Source: Pseudomonas sp. SJZ074 (GTDB lineage: Bacteria; Pseudomonadota; Gammaproteobacteria; Pseudomonadales; Pseudomonadaceae). Taken from it: DNA of 63,996 nucleotides. The stretch spans positions 1-63,996 of the forward strand of contig NZ_VIUE01000033.1 in assembly GCF_007828215.1 (NCBI RefSeq), given 5' to 3'. Within the stretch, counting starts at the first letter, position 1. Each line of letters begins with the position of its first letter. The notes under the pieces are model-generated. The model did not search any database, was not told the DNA's origin, and was given only the letters and a program-made list of their open reading frames with translations. Position numbers and translations under genes: made by a program. Positions 25,901-33,736 of the stretch are shown piece by piece.

Positions 25901-26016
25901 CTCAACAACGGCGAATCCGACGGCGTGAAGCCATAGACCGGGGCCGTCAGATAAAGGCTGAGCAGCACACCCCACAGCGCCTGTTTCCAGCCATGGCGAG
26001 CGTCAATATTTCGCAT
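22903..26016 (-). CDS. pilY1: Type IV pilus tip adhesin / mechanosensor PilY1
   Basis: Large exported pilus-tip protein needed for pilus assembly, surface sensing and adhesion. The 1037-residue protein has a signal peptide (about residues 1-30), a von Willebrand A-type region starting with the MIDAS motif LLIDDSGSMN (about residues 50-60) and extending to about 390, and a C-terminal PilC-type beta-propeller (about 500-1000). An EF-hand-like calcium loop, DTNGDGKLNSFD, lies near the end and corresponds to the calcium site of P. aeruginosa PilY1. The ATG at 26016 overlaps the pilX stop by 14 nt; the arginine-rich upstream extension is out-of-frame DNA of pilX. Confidence 0.93.
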   Translation of the reverse strand: MRNIDARHGWKQALWGVLLSLYLTAPVYGFTPSDSPLLSAAAVTPNVMLLIDDSGSMNNIIWAAGFDPTATQLRTFACNSSSNCNDRYELDLDDSNILLLSLLRGGCSSGWYGFYRSSIGRVCLRLPDPVGGGNTRYTARYLAYLVTLANGSSRDFTTGTIPTDYRINVARDVSNDLVANNRALRIGLATFNPPNSSNSGPGGYIARAISDLSPVSGSVTQTQANANYSALITAINALGAVANTPLAESYYEVTRYFRGMAPYYNGTPSTYTSPIQYRCQKNFGVVITDGFPTFDRTFPTNDPQAIAPGGPRLPNWDGISANDGGNPTGDGEGDTLYLDDIAKFAFDIDMRSTGTDVTGKSWDTTDFSRQYLNTYTVGFTATNQMLSDAARYGAGKYYQATDSEGLSSALTSALSDITSKAGSGGGGTTNGATLSSTSSFYQTTYDPKDWRGTIRAFGFTSAGTVNRAAVQWTTDTAIVPGATAPLYQSWNTATNAPVTLAYGNFSTAQQTTLSQNLPTGITGNDLVEWSKGTNKTGLKVRSVLLGDIINSPLVLASPNDQTAADLLNDTSYSTYLATKATAMNTSLLVNANDGFFSVINAANGTRRYAYMPSSVLPGLDDIASTNYINGVSHKFLVDGQIGVFDTQSGSAWKTVAVGGTGAGGRTFFAVQLFDAAAGNTLRALWEISAPTVANTANTFNDLGYAYARPEVARLADGRWAAFISNGYGSNSGVAALYVVDIRDGSLIRKIVINSSETDNGLSSVKLRVNSQNVVQAAYGGDLKGRMWKFDLSGTSPTTWGLAFAGQPLFTASGGATQPITVQPLLADTPQGGVQVFFGTGKFNEATDKLNKDLQGFYSIWDATGGGGQITVSSLQAQSITGVFSGSSGQFVTTSQTDVIYPAKKGWYLPLVYNNALTGERVINPANLVLGRVVFTTAAVDTTDPCASFGTGKLIEVDAFSGKMLNYAVLDTNGDGKLNSFDTISAGVVFTGGIPTLSAVVSANGATNMVVNDSGGGITDLLSKSVGGSRRVMWRQIQ

Positions 26017-26482
26017 AGATGCTCTCCACCACGCTGCGCTGGTTGTTTCCCACCACCGCCACCGCCGTGATCCGGTACAACGTCGCCGAGGTACCGTTCG
26101 GCACATTGACCGCCGCAAGCGTGGTGCCGATGTTCTGCACGCCATAAAACCCGCCAGCAGCGGCGACCCAGGTGACCCCTGACGATGAGTTGCGCCCAGC
26201 CCCCGTCAGCGTGGCCGACTCCGCCGGCGGCGCGCATTGAATAGCAGTGGTGCAGACTGCCAGCGCATACGTCTCCACCTGCACGGCGTTCTCGCCCATC
26301 CGCAGTGCAGCCTCGGCCATCTGAAACGACTGGTTGCGCAGCATGACGCTGCTGGTCATTTTTTCCTGGAGGGTGGCGCTTTGCATCGACGACAGGCCGA
26401 TCAGCGTGAGCAGCAGCAGGAAAACCAGGCTGACCAGCAATGCCATGCCGCGCTGACGCTGCCCGAAGGCTCTCGATCTCAT
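26003..26482 (-). CDS. pilX: Minor pilin PilX
   Basis: Minor pilin of 159 residues. The leader has the form QRGMALLVSLVFLLLLTLIGLSS, the PilX/GspK-like N-terminus with Gly before Met. A hydrophobic helix follows, and then the MAEAALRMGE segment typical of PilX. The ATG at 26482 gives a short basic leader (MRSRAFGQRQRG). It lies between pilW (10-nt gap) and pilY1 (14-nt overlap). Confidence 0.9.
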   Translation of the reverse strand: MRSRAFGQRQRGMALLVSLVFLLLLTLIGLSSMQSATLQEKMTSSVMLRNQSFQMAEAALRMGENAVQVETYALAVCTTAIQCAPPAESATLTGAGRNSSSGVTWVAAAGGFYGVQNIGTTLAAVNVPNGTSATLYRITAVAVVGNNQRSVVESIYAKY

Positions 26483-26492
26483 CAGTCGCCCC

Positions 26493-27206
26493 TCACAAGA
26501 GCCGGTTGCGCAAGGCGGCAACCACGTTGAAGGTCTGGTCGCGTACGTTGTTCTTCGGATCGAAGAGCGTCAGGGTCAGGCGCACGCTGCGGATCAACGC
26601 CGGATCAGGCGGGTTGCTGCTGTAGCTTGAGGCCGCGATGTCCGTCGAGCTGCCGGCCACGCCGAAGGTCACGTTGAACGTGCGGACGTTGTCCACCAGC
26701 ACCGCCAGGGTCGGATTGCCGGCCCCGGTGCCCATCGACAACTGGTTGTTGCTGAAGCTATAGATCAACCGGCGTACCGGAAACGCCAGCTGCCCGGCTG
26801 CGGGAGCCCGCGCACCGGTATAGGCCGTGGCCGTGGTACGGCAGTCGGACAGGACGGTCCAGGTCGGCACGCCGCCACTGTTGCCCACATCCGTCGTCAC
26901 CAGGGTCATTTTCTGGTTGGCGTTGTCCCAGCGGATCGGCGTGATCTGACTGGCGTTGAAGTCCCCCGCCGAGGAGGCGTCGGTGATGCTGCCCAGGCAA
27001 CCGAACATCCCCACCATGCGAATCTCCTGGACCATCTTGCTCAAGGCAAAGCGTGCATCCTCCTGCATCACCGCCGCCGCACTCTGGCTGATGTAGGTGT
27101 TCTTGGCAGCGATGAAGATCTGCACCACACCCAGGACCACGATGAGACTGATGACCAGCGCGATCATCAACTCGATCAGGCCAAAGCCCCGGCAGCCCTT
27201 GTTCAT
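26493..27206 (-). CDS. pilW: Minor pilin PilW
   Basis: Minor pilin of 237 residues with leader MNKGCRG before FGLIELMIALVISLIVVLGV, followed by the typical PilW segment in which a QEDARFALSKMVQEIRMVG stretch starts the globular domain. A cysteine in the early globular domain (MFGCLG) and one further on (SDCRTT) may pair. The start overlaps the pilV stop by 4 nt. Confidence 0.92.
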   Translation of the reverse strand: MNKGCRGFGLIELMIALVISLIVVLGVVQIFIAAKNTYISQSAAAVMQEDARFALSKMVQEIRMVGMFGCLGSITDASSAGDFNASQITPIRWDNANQKMTLVTTDVGNSGGVPTWTVLSDCRTTATAYTGARAPAAGQLAFPVRRLIYSFSNNQLSMGTGAGNPTLAVLVDNVRTFNVTFGVAGSSTDIAASSYSSNPPDPALIRSVRLTLTLFDPKNNVRDQTFNVVAALRNRLL

Positions 27207-27661
27207 GGCGTCGCCACCGGATCGACAGCGGCGCGGCTGGTCAGCACGAAACTACGCCGAGCATCGGTCGCATTGCTGGTGTTGGCAGCCCGGGCATCGT
27301 CCCAGGAAATGGTGATGGTGTAGACCCGCTGGTTCAGCGCGATGGTCCCGGTGGCCGTGGCGCCGCCGAAGCTGGTGATGTTGGTCTTGAAATCGTAGAG
27401 GTCCTGGTCTCGGGTCACGTTGAGGTTGGGTGAGCTGGGTGGCGCCACGGTGTAGTCGGCGCCGGAGTTGGCGCGGATACGGTCCAGCATGTCGTAGGCG
27501 ATGAAGCTGGCCTGGCTGGTCATGCGCGAGCTGTCGGTGTACTTCAAGGCATTGAGCTGGATCATCGCCGCCCCCAGCAGACCCACGCCGAGAATCAGCA
27601 CAGCCACCAGCACTTCGATCAGTGTCATGCCCTCCTGTGGCCTTTTATTGCAACCCTTCAT
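27203..27661 (-). CDS. pilV: Minor pilin PilV
   Basis: Minor pilin of 152 residues with the PilV-type leader ending in QEG before MTLIEVLVAVLILGVGLLGA, which includes the characteristic GVGLLG. The globular part includes YDMLDRIRANS, a family hallmark. The ATG at 27661 overlaps the fimU stop by 4 nt, and the 3' end overlaps pilW by 4 nt. Confidence 0.92.
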   Translation of the reverse strand: MKGCNKRPQEGMTLIEVLVAVLILGVGLLGAAMIQLNALKYTDSSRMTSQASFIAYDMLDRIRANSGADYTVAPPSSPNLNVTRDQDLYDFKTNITSFGGATATGTIALNQRVYTITISWDDARAANTSNATDARRSFVLTSRAAVDPVATP

Positions 27662-28131
27662 CCGCAACTTCCACCCAATACGATTCGTCCATTGAGGCAA
27701 ACGCTCAGCGTCCGGCTCTGCGAGCCCCGCACATAATTGAAGCTCACCGGGGTGGCCGGTGCCGATAACCCACCCAGGTTATTGAAATCAATGTTGGTCA
27801 CCTCTGAGGTTAGCGTCAGAGTCGCACCACTGCTCATCGCGGGAACAACCCGCAATACATTGGCCGGATTGCCAGTACTGTCATACACCGTCAATTCGCC
27901 GCTCCAGACGCTGCCCTGGGCGGTGGGGCGAATGCGCGTGGTGACACCCCGGTCGATCGCTTCCATGCGGGCAAAGTTCAAGGCCCGGCGCAGATCGCCG
28001 ATCTCCGTATCCGCCTTGGTACTCTGCATCGAGCCGGTGAACGCCGGCACCGCCATCGTGATGAGGATCAGCAGTACGCCAAGGGCCACCAGCACCTCGA
28101 TCAGCGTGAAACCTTTTGTACGAAGATCCAT
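27658..28131 (-). CDS. fimU: Minor pilin FimU (GspH/FimT family)
   Basis: First gene of the minor-pilin operon, 157 residues. The leader MDLRTKG precedes FTLIEVLVALGVLLILITMA with Glu5 present. The GspH/FimT domain follows, with the segment LRRALNFARMEAIDRG. Two cysteines near the C-terminus (SVCLNG and GGSCG) can form the usual disulfide loop. In P. aeruginosa the operon is controlled by the AlgZ/R (FimS/AlgR) system; I could not find a convincing AlgR site upstream. Confidence 0.9.
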   Translation of the reverse strand: MDLRTKGFTLIEVLVALGVLLILITMAVPAFTGSMQSTKADTEIGDLRRALNFARMEAIDRGVTTRIRPTAQGSVWSGELTVYDSTGNPANVLRVVPAMSSGATLTLTSEVTNIDFNNLGGLSAPATPVSFNYVRGSQSRTLSVCLNGRIVLGGSCG

Positions 28132-28198
28132 CGATGCCCTCCGTTGCCGTCGGCTATACCTGCTTCTGTAACGCTAGAACAAACCATTGGCGCTTGCC

Positions 28199-28291
28199 TG
28201 TGGCGAGGGAGCTTGCTCCCGCTGGGCTGCGCAGCAGCCCCAAAAAGAACGGCCGCTACGCGCCCGAGCGGGAGCAAGCTCCCTCGCCACA
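28199..28291. repeat. Paired REP element between fimU and fimT
   Basis: Near-perfect inverted arms TGTGGCGAGGGAGCTTGCTC and GAGCAAGCTCCCTCGCCACA over 93 bp, with an inner GGGCTGCGCAGCAGCCC hairpin. It has the same plan as 6401-6534 and 20411-20542, and sits in the intergenic space between the divergent fimU and fimT. Confidence 0.88.
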
Positions 28292-28347
28292 ATGAGATTC
28301 CCACAAGCCTTAAGGACCATCCCCACACTCTCCAGGGAGGAGACACC

Positions 28348-28863
28348 ATGCCCCAACAGGGTTTCAGCCTGATCGAACTGCTCATGGGACTGGCGATTGT
28401 CGCAATTGTTCTGCCGTGGGCCAGCTCAAGCTTCAAGGCGCTGGTGGAATCCACTGAACGCCATGACACCGCGCAACGGTTAGCCAGCGGTTTGCGCAAT
28501 GCCCGCAGCGAAGCCATCAGCCGCAATCGGACCGTGACCATTCAAGGGATAGACAACGATTGGAGCCAAGGGTGGCAGATCAGGTTGGACGACGATGGCC
28601 AGACATTGCTGGAACAGCGCAGCCATCGCACCCTGGTGGTGGGTAACTGGCCGGTGAAGCACAGGGTAACGTTCGCCGGCCATGGCGCGGCGCTATTGCC
28701 CAGTGGCGCTTTTCAGGCGGGTACCTTGCACGTGTGTGCCCGGCACCAACCTATCAGCCATCACCAAGTGGTGCTGTCACCCACCGGTCGCGTCAGCCTG
28801 CGCAACGAGGAAAGTGCGCAGGCCCTGTGCGAAAAGCGCTTAAAGCAGGGAGCGGACGCGTAG
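28348..28863 (+). CDS. fimT: Pseudopilin FimT (GspH/FimT family)
   Basis: Minor-pilin-like protein of 171 residues linked in other bacteria to pilus function or DNA binding. The leader MPQQG precedes FSLIELLMGLAIVAIVLPWA, and the GspH/FimT segment with the RNARSEAISRN stretch is clear. The globular domain carries two cysteines. The ATG follows a GGGAGGAG site. Its strand is opposite to fimU, unlike P. aeruginosa where I recall both running together. The 3' end overlaps the convergent ispH by 24 nt. Confidence 0.88.
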   Translation: MPQQGFSLIELLMGLAIVAIVLPWASSSFKALVESTERHDTAQRLASGLRNARSEAISRNRTVTIQGIDNDWSQGWQIRLDDDGQTLLEQRSHRTLVVGNWPVKHRVTFAGHGAALLPSGAFQAGTLHVCARHQPISHHQVVLSPTGRVSLRNEESAQALCEKRLKQGADA

Positions 28864-29787
28864 TTCCTTGGGCATGGAGAACGTGATGTTTTCCTCCCGG
28901 CCGGCCAGTTCATCGGCACCGATAGCACCCCAGGCCTGCAACTGCTGGATCACACCACGCACCAGGACTTCCGGCGCTGAAGCACCTGCGGTAATGCCGA
29001 TGTGCTCGACGCCGTCGAACCAGCTGCGCTGCATGTCCTCGGCACCGTCGATCAGGTAGGCCGGCGTTCCCATGCGTTCGGCCAGTTCGCGCAGGCGATT
29101 GGAGTTGGAGCTGTTCGGGCTGCCGACCACCAACACGACATCGCACTCGTCAGCCAGTTGCTTGACCGCGTCCTGGCGATTCTGGGTGGCGTAGCAGATG
29201 TCGTCCTTGCGCGGGCCGCCAATGGCTGGGAAGCGCGTACGCAACGCATCGATCACCCGGCTGGTGTCGTCCATGGACAGGGTGGTCTGGGTGACGAAGG
29301 CGAGTTTTTCCGGGTTACGCACCTGCAAGGCAGCCACGTCCTCCTCGTCCTCCACCAGGTAGATCGCGCCGCCATTGCTGGCGTCGTACTGGCCCATGGT
29401 GCCTTCGACTTCCGGGTGCCCTTCGTGGCCGATCAGGATGCATTCGCGACCGTCACGGCTGTAGCGCGCCACTTCGATGTGCACCTTGGTCACCAAGGGG
29501 CAGGTCGCATCGAACACCTTCAGACCACGCCCTGCCGCTTCGGTACGCACCGCCTGGGAAACCCCGTGGGCACTGAAGATCACAATGACGTCGTCCGGCA
29601 CCTGGTCCAGTTCCTCGACGAAAATGGCTCCGCGGCTGCGCAAGTCTTCGACGACGAATTTGTTGTGGACCACTTCGTGACGCACATAGATCGGCGGCCC
29701 GAAGACTTCCAGGGCGCGGTTGACGATTTCGATCGCCCGGTCCACACCGGCGCAGAAGCCACGGGGATTGGCGAGTTTGATTTGCAT
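28840..29787 (-). CDS. ispH: HMBPP reductase IspH
   Basis: Iron-sulfur enzyme for the last step of the MEP isoprenoid pathway, turning HMBPP into IPP and DMAPP. The 315-residue protein has the conserved cluster ligands, starting with Cys12 in RGFCAGVDRA, then Cys in FDATCPLVTKVH and in DICYATQNRQ. The ATG at 29787 (MQIKLANPRG) is the known start; the frame continues upstream through a REP element. It begins the run ispH, with fkpB, lspA, ileS and ribF upstream on the same strand. Confidence 0.97.
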   Translation of the reverse strand: MQIKLANPRGFCAGVDRAIEIVNRALEVFGPPIYVRHEVVHNKFVVEDLRSRGAIFVEELDQVPDDVIVIFSAHGVSQAVRTEAAGRGLKVFDATCPLVTKVHIEVARYSRDGRECILIGHEGHPEVEGTMGQYDASNGGAIYLVEDEEDVAALQVRNPEKLAFVTQTTLSMDDTSRVIDALRTRFPAIGGPRKDDICYATQNRQDAVKQLADECDVVLVVGSPNSSNSNRLRELAERMGTPAYLIDGAEDMQRSWFDGVEHIGITAGASAPEVLVRGVIQQLQAWGAIGADELAGREENITFSMPKELRVRSLL

Positions 29788-29847
29788 GCTGTGCCTCGTG
29801 TCTTGCCTGTTGATCGAACGAAGGGCTCGAACACAATGGAGATACCT

Positions 29848-29937
29848 TGTGGGAGCGGGCTTGCTCGCGAAGAGGACCTTACATCCAACATTGATGTTGG
29901 CTGACACTCCGTCTTCGCAAGCAAGCCCGCTCCCACA
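29848..29937. repeat. Paired REP element, class TGTGGGAGC
   Basis: TGTGGGAGCGGGCTTGCTCG and its inverted copy GCAAGCAAGCCCGCTCCCACA over 90 bp, between fkpB and ispH. Confidence 0.85.
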
Positions 29938-29956
29938 CTTGACCGCTTCCGGCCAA

Positions 29957-30394
29957 TTACAAAGCCTTGACCTCAAGAATTTCCACTTCGAAGTTCAAGG
30001 TCTTGCCCGCCAAGGGGTGATTGAAGTCCACGGTCACCTGGGCGTCGTCAAAAGCCTTCACCACACCCGGCAACTCGGTATTGGCTGCGTCATTGAAGAT
30101 CACCAGCAAGCCTTCGGACAGCTCCATGTCCTGGAACTGCGAGCGTGGCATGGTCTGCACGTTTTGCGGGTTGGGCTGACCAAAGGCGTTTTCCGGTGTC
30201 ACAACCACGGTGCGCTTGTCGCCGGCCTTGAACCCGAAGATCGCCGCCTCGAAGCCTGGCAACAGGTTACCGTCGCCCACCTTGAACACGGCCGGGGCCT
30301 TGTCGAAGGTGCTGTCGACAGTGTCGCCGTTTTCCAGGTGCAGGGCGAAGTGCAGCTTCACTTCGGTGTTTTGAGCGATACGCTGCTCAGTCAT
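29957..30394 (-). CDS. fkpB: FKBP-type peptidyl-prolyl isomerase FkpB (SlpA)
   Basis: Small cytoplasmic SlyD-like prolyl isomerase/chaperone of 145 residues. The FKBP fold is seen in the segments NGDTVDSTFDKAP and GNLLPGFEAAIFG, with the inserted IF domain at about residues 70-125. There is no His-rich tail, which separates it from SlyD. It overlaps the lspA stop by 8 nt, a classical lspA-fkpB-ispH arrangement. Confidence 0.93.
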   Translation of the reverse strand: MTEQRIAQNTEVKLHFALHLENGDTVDSTFDKAPAVFKVGDGNLLPGFEAAIFGFKAGDKRTVVVTPENAFGQPNPQNVQTMPRSQFQDMELSEGLLVIFNDAANTELPGVVKAFDDAQVTVDFNHPLAGKTLNFEVEILEVKAL

Positions 30395-30899
30395 GGACGG
30401 CTTCTCCGGTTTTCTTGCTCTTGAACATGTCCAGGGCCAGCATGATGGCGCCCACGGTAATGGCGCTGTCAGCGAAGTTGAACGCCGGGAAATACCAGCG
30501 GTTCTGCCAATGCACCAGGATGAAATCGATCACGTGGCCCAGGGCAATGCGGTCATAGAGATTGCCCAGGGCGCCGCCGAGCACCAGCGCCAGCGCCACG
30601 GCCAGCCAGGTTTCGTCGCGGCCCAGGCGCTTGAGCCAGACCACCAGCACCGCGCTGACCACCACGGCGATCAGGGCGAACAGCCAGCGCTGCCAGCCCG
30701 AACCGTCGGCCAGGAAGCTGAATGCCGCGCCGGTGTTGTAGGCCAGGGTCCAGCTGAAGTAGTCGGGGATGACCACGATCTGCTGGTACATGGTCAACGA
30801 GCCTTCGAAGTAGAACTTGCTGGCCTGGTCGATGACCAGAACCAGCACGCTCAACCAGAGCCAGCCCAGCCGTCCGAAACGGCCCGCTGCGTTAGGCAT
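30387..30899 (-). CDS. lspA: Prolipoprotein signal peptidase LspA
   Basis: Membrane aspartic protease that removes signal peptides from lipoproteins such as BamD. The 170-residue protein has four membrane helices and both catalytic aspartates, in VLGGALGNLYDR and in FNFADSAI. It overlaps ileS by 8 nt at its start and fkpB by 8 nt at its end. The ATG at 30899 (MPNAAGRFG) is preferred to one 39 nt upstream, which lies deep inside ileS. Confidence 0.96.
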   Translation of the reverse strand: MPNAAGRFGRLGWLWLSVLVLVIDQASKFYFEGSLTMYQQIVVIPDYFSWTLAYNTGAAFSFLADGSGWQRWLFALIAVVVSAVLVVWLKRLGRDETWLAVALALVLGGALGNLYDRIALGHVIDFILVHWQNRWYFPAFNFADSAITVGAIMLALDMFKSKKTGEAVHD

Positions 30900-33723
30900 A
30901 GTGGCGAACCTCACCGGTACCGCTGATGTTATCGACACAACGCCCGCAGATTTCCGGATGCTCCGGGTTCACACCGACGTCCTCGCGGCAGTGCCAGCAA
31001 CGGGCGCACTTGACGAAGCTCGACTTGACCACCTTGAGTTTCAGCCCCGCCACTTCGGTCACCACGGCATCGGCCGGGGCCTGCACCAACGGCGCGACAC
31101 TGGCGGTGGAGGTGATCAGCACGAAGCGCAGTTCGTTGCCCAGCTTGGCCAGGTCGCCGCTCAGGGCCTCCTCGGCGTAGAGGGTCACTTCGGCCTGCAG
31201 GTTGCCACCGACGGCCTTGGCCGCGCGCTGGATCTCCATTTCCTTGTTGACCGCTGCCTTGACCGCCATGATCCGGTCCCAGTAGGCACGGTCCAGCTCG
31301 AAGCCTTGCGGCAATTCGGTCAGGCCTTCGTACCAGGTGTTGAGCATCACCGACTCGTTGCGCTCGCCCGGCAGGTACTCCCACAGCTCGTCGGCGGTGA
31401 ACGCCAGGATCGGCGCGATCCAACGCACCAGCGCCTCGCTGATGTGGAACAGCGCGGTCTGGCACGAACGGCGTGCCTTGCTGTTGGCGCCGGTGGTGTA
31501 CTGGCGATCCTTGATGATGTCGAGGTAGAAACCACCCAGCTCCTGCACGCAGAAGTTGTGTATCTTCGAGTAGACGTTCCAGAAGCGGTATTCGCCGTAG
31601 TGCTCCTGCAACTCGCGTTGCAACAGCAGGGTACGGTCCACGGCCCAGCGGTCCAGGGCCAGCATGTCTTCGGCCGGCAGCAGGTCAGTGGCCGGGTTGA
31701 AACCGGTCAGGTTCGACAGCAGGAAGCGCGCAGTATTACGGATGCGCCGGTAGGCGTCCGCGCTGCGCTGCAGGATCTGCTCGGAAACCGCCATCTCGCC
31801 GGAATAGTCGGTGGAGGCGACCCACAGGCGCATGATGTCGGCGCCCAGGGTGTCGTTGACTTTCTGCGGCGCGATCACGTTGCCCAGGGACTTGGACATC
31901 TTGCGGCCGGCCTCGTCGACGGTGAAACCGTGGGTCAGCAATTCGCGGTACGGCGCGTGGTTATCGATGGCGCATCCGGTCAGCAGCGACGAGTGGAACC
32001 AGCCGCGGTGCTGGTCCGAACCTTCCAGGTACAGGTCGGCGCGCGGGCCGCTCTCATGGCCCATCGGGTGCGAACCGCGCAGCACGTGCCAGTGGGTGGT
32101 GCCGGAGTCGAACCAGACGTCCAGGGTATCGCTGATCTTGTCGTACAGTGGCGCTTCGTCGCCCAACAGCTCGGCGGCGTCCATCTTGAACCAGGCTTCG
32201 ATGCCTTCGACTTCGACGCGCTTGGCAACGGCTTCCATCAACTCGACGGTACGCGGGTGCAGCTCGCCGCTCTCTTTGTTCAGGAAGAACGGGATCGGCA
32301 CGCCCCAGTTGCGCTGACGGGAGATACACCAGTCCGGACGGTTGGCGATCATCGAGTGCAGGCGCGCCTGGCCCCAGGCCGGGACGAATTGGGTGTCCTC
32401 GATGGCCTTGAGCGAACGCTGGCGCAGGGTGTCGCCGTTGGCAGGCTGCTTGTCCATGCCGATGAACCACTGCGCGGTGGCGCGGTAGATCAGCGGAGTC
32501 TTGTGGCGCCAGCAGTGCATGTAGCTGTGTTCGATGACAGTGGTGTGCAACAGCGCACCGACTTCGCTCAGCTTGTCGACGATGGCCGGGTTGGCTTTCC
32601 AGATGAACTGGCCGCCAAAGAACTCCAGGGACGGTACGTAGACGCCGTTGCTCTGGACCGGGTTGAGGATGTCATCGTTGACCATGCCGTATTTCTTGCA
32701 GGTCACGAAGTCGTCGACGCCATAGGCTGGCGCGGAGTGAACCACGCCAGTGCCTGCGCCCAGCTCCACGTAGTCGGCCAGGTACACCGGCGACAGACGG
32801 TCATAGAACGGGTGACGGAAGTTGATCAGCTCCAGCGCCGAACCCGGTGCAGTCGCCAGCACGGAGCCTTCGAGCCCGTAGCGGGACAGACAGGACTCGA
32901 CCAGTTCTTCGGCCAGTACCAGCAGCTTGTCGCCGACGTCGACCAGGGCGTAGTTGAACTCCGGGTGGACGTTCAGCGCCTGGTTGGCCGGGATGGTCCA
33001 CGGGGTGGTGGTCCAGATCACGATGGCGGCCGGCTTGGCCAGCTTGCCCAGGCCGAAAGCGGCGGCGAGCTTGTCTTCATCGGCGATCGGGAACGCCACG
33101 TCGATGGTCGACGACTTCTTGTTCTCGTATTCGACTTCCGCCTCGGCCAGGGCCGAACCGCAATCGAAGCACCAGTTCACCGGCTTGAGGCCCTTGAATA
33201 CGAAGCCACCCTCGACGATTTTCGCCAAGGCACGGATTTCGCCGGCTTCGTTCTTGAAGTCCATGGTCTTGTAGGGATTGGCGAAGTCGCCCAGCACGCC
33301 GAGGCGGATGAATTCGGACTTCTGCCCTTCGATCTGCTCGGTGGCATAGGCACGGCACAGCTCGCGGGTCTTGTCCGCGCCCAGGTTCTTGCCGTGGGTC
33401 ACTTCCACCTTGTGCTCGATCGGCAGGCCGTGGCAATCCCAGCCCGGGACATACGGCGCGTCAAAACCCGACAGGGTCTTGGAGCGGATGATCATGTCCT
33501 TGAGAATCTTGTTCAGCGCGTGACCGATGTGAATGGTGCCGTTGGCATAGGGAGGGCCGTCGTGCAGGACGAACTTCGGACGATCCTTGCCAATTTCGCG
33601 CAACTTTCCGTACAGGCCAATGCTGTCCCAACGCTGCAGAATCTGTGGTTCGCGCTGAGGCAGGCCGGCCTTCATCGGGAAGGCGGTGTCCGGAAGGTTT
33701 AGCGTGGCTTTATAGTCGGTCAT
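30892..33723 (-). CDS. ileS: Isoleucyl-tRNA synthetase IleS
   Basis: Class I aminoacyl-tRNA synthetase of 943 residues that charges tRNA-Ile and edits valine. The HIGH motif is at residues 65-68 (IHIGHALN), the KMSKS motif lies in GRKMSKSLGN, and the editing domain CP1 (about 190-400) contains the TTPWTIP segment. The C-terminal zinc site has CARCWHC and CGRC. These are features of the eubacterial type sensitive to mupirocin; no second ileS is present here. It is followed by lspA and preceded by ribF with a 13-nt gap. Confidence 0.98.
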   Translation of the reverse strand: MTDYKATLNLPDTAFPMKAGLPQREPQILQRWDSIGLYGKLREIGKDRPKFVLHDGPPYANGTIHIGHALNKILKDMIIRSKTLSGFDAPYVPGWDCHGLPIEHKVEVTHGKNLGADKTRELCRAYATEQIEGQKSEFIRLGVLGDFANPYKTMDFKNEAGEIRALAKIVEGGFVFKGLKPVNWCFDCGSALAEAEVEYENKKSSTIDVAFPIADEDKLAAAFGLGKLAKPAAIVIWTTTPWTIPANQALNVHPEFNYALVDVGDKLLVLAEELVESCLSRYGLEGSVLATAPGSALELINFRHPFYDRLSPVYLADYVELGAGTGVVHSAPAYGVDDFVTCKKYGMVNDDILNPVQSNGVYVPSLEFFGGQFIWKANPAIVDKLSEVGALLHTTVIEHSYMHCWRHKTPLIYRATAQWFIGMDKQPANGDTLRQRSLKAIEDTQFVPAWGQARLHSMIANRPDWCISRQRNWGVPIPFFLNKESGELHPRTVELMEAVAKRVEVEGIEAWFKMDAAELLGDEAPLYDKISDTLDVWFDSGTTHWHVLRGSHPMGHESGPRADLYLEGSDQHRGWFHSSLLTGCAIDNHAPYRELLTHGFTVDEAGRKMSKSLGNVIAPQKVNDTLGADIMRLWVASTDYSGEMAVSEQILQRSADAYRRIRNTARFLLSNLTGFNPATDLLPAEDMLALDRWAVDRTLLLQRELQEHYGEYRFWNVYSKIHNFCVQELGGFYLDIIKDRQYTTGANSKARRSCQTALFHISEALVRWIAPILAFTADELWEYLPGERNESVMLNTWYEGLTELPQGFELDRAYWDRIMAVKAAVNKEMEIQRAAKAVGGNLQAEVTLYAEEALSGDLAKLGNELRFVLITSTASVAPLVQAPADAVVTEVAGLKLKVVKSSFVKCARCWHCREDVGVNPEHPEICGRCVDNISGTGEVRHYA

Positions 33724-33736
33724 TTAAGGCTCTTCA

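Noticed and set aside
30817..33702. 961-codon open frame on the plus strand opposite ileS
   Set aside because: It is a shadow of ileS caused by GC-rich codon use. The minus-strand product has every IleS motif, and the plus frame has no domain or ribosome site.
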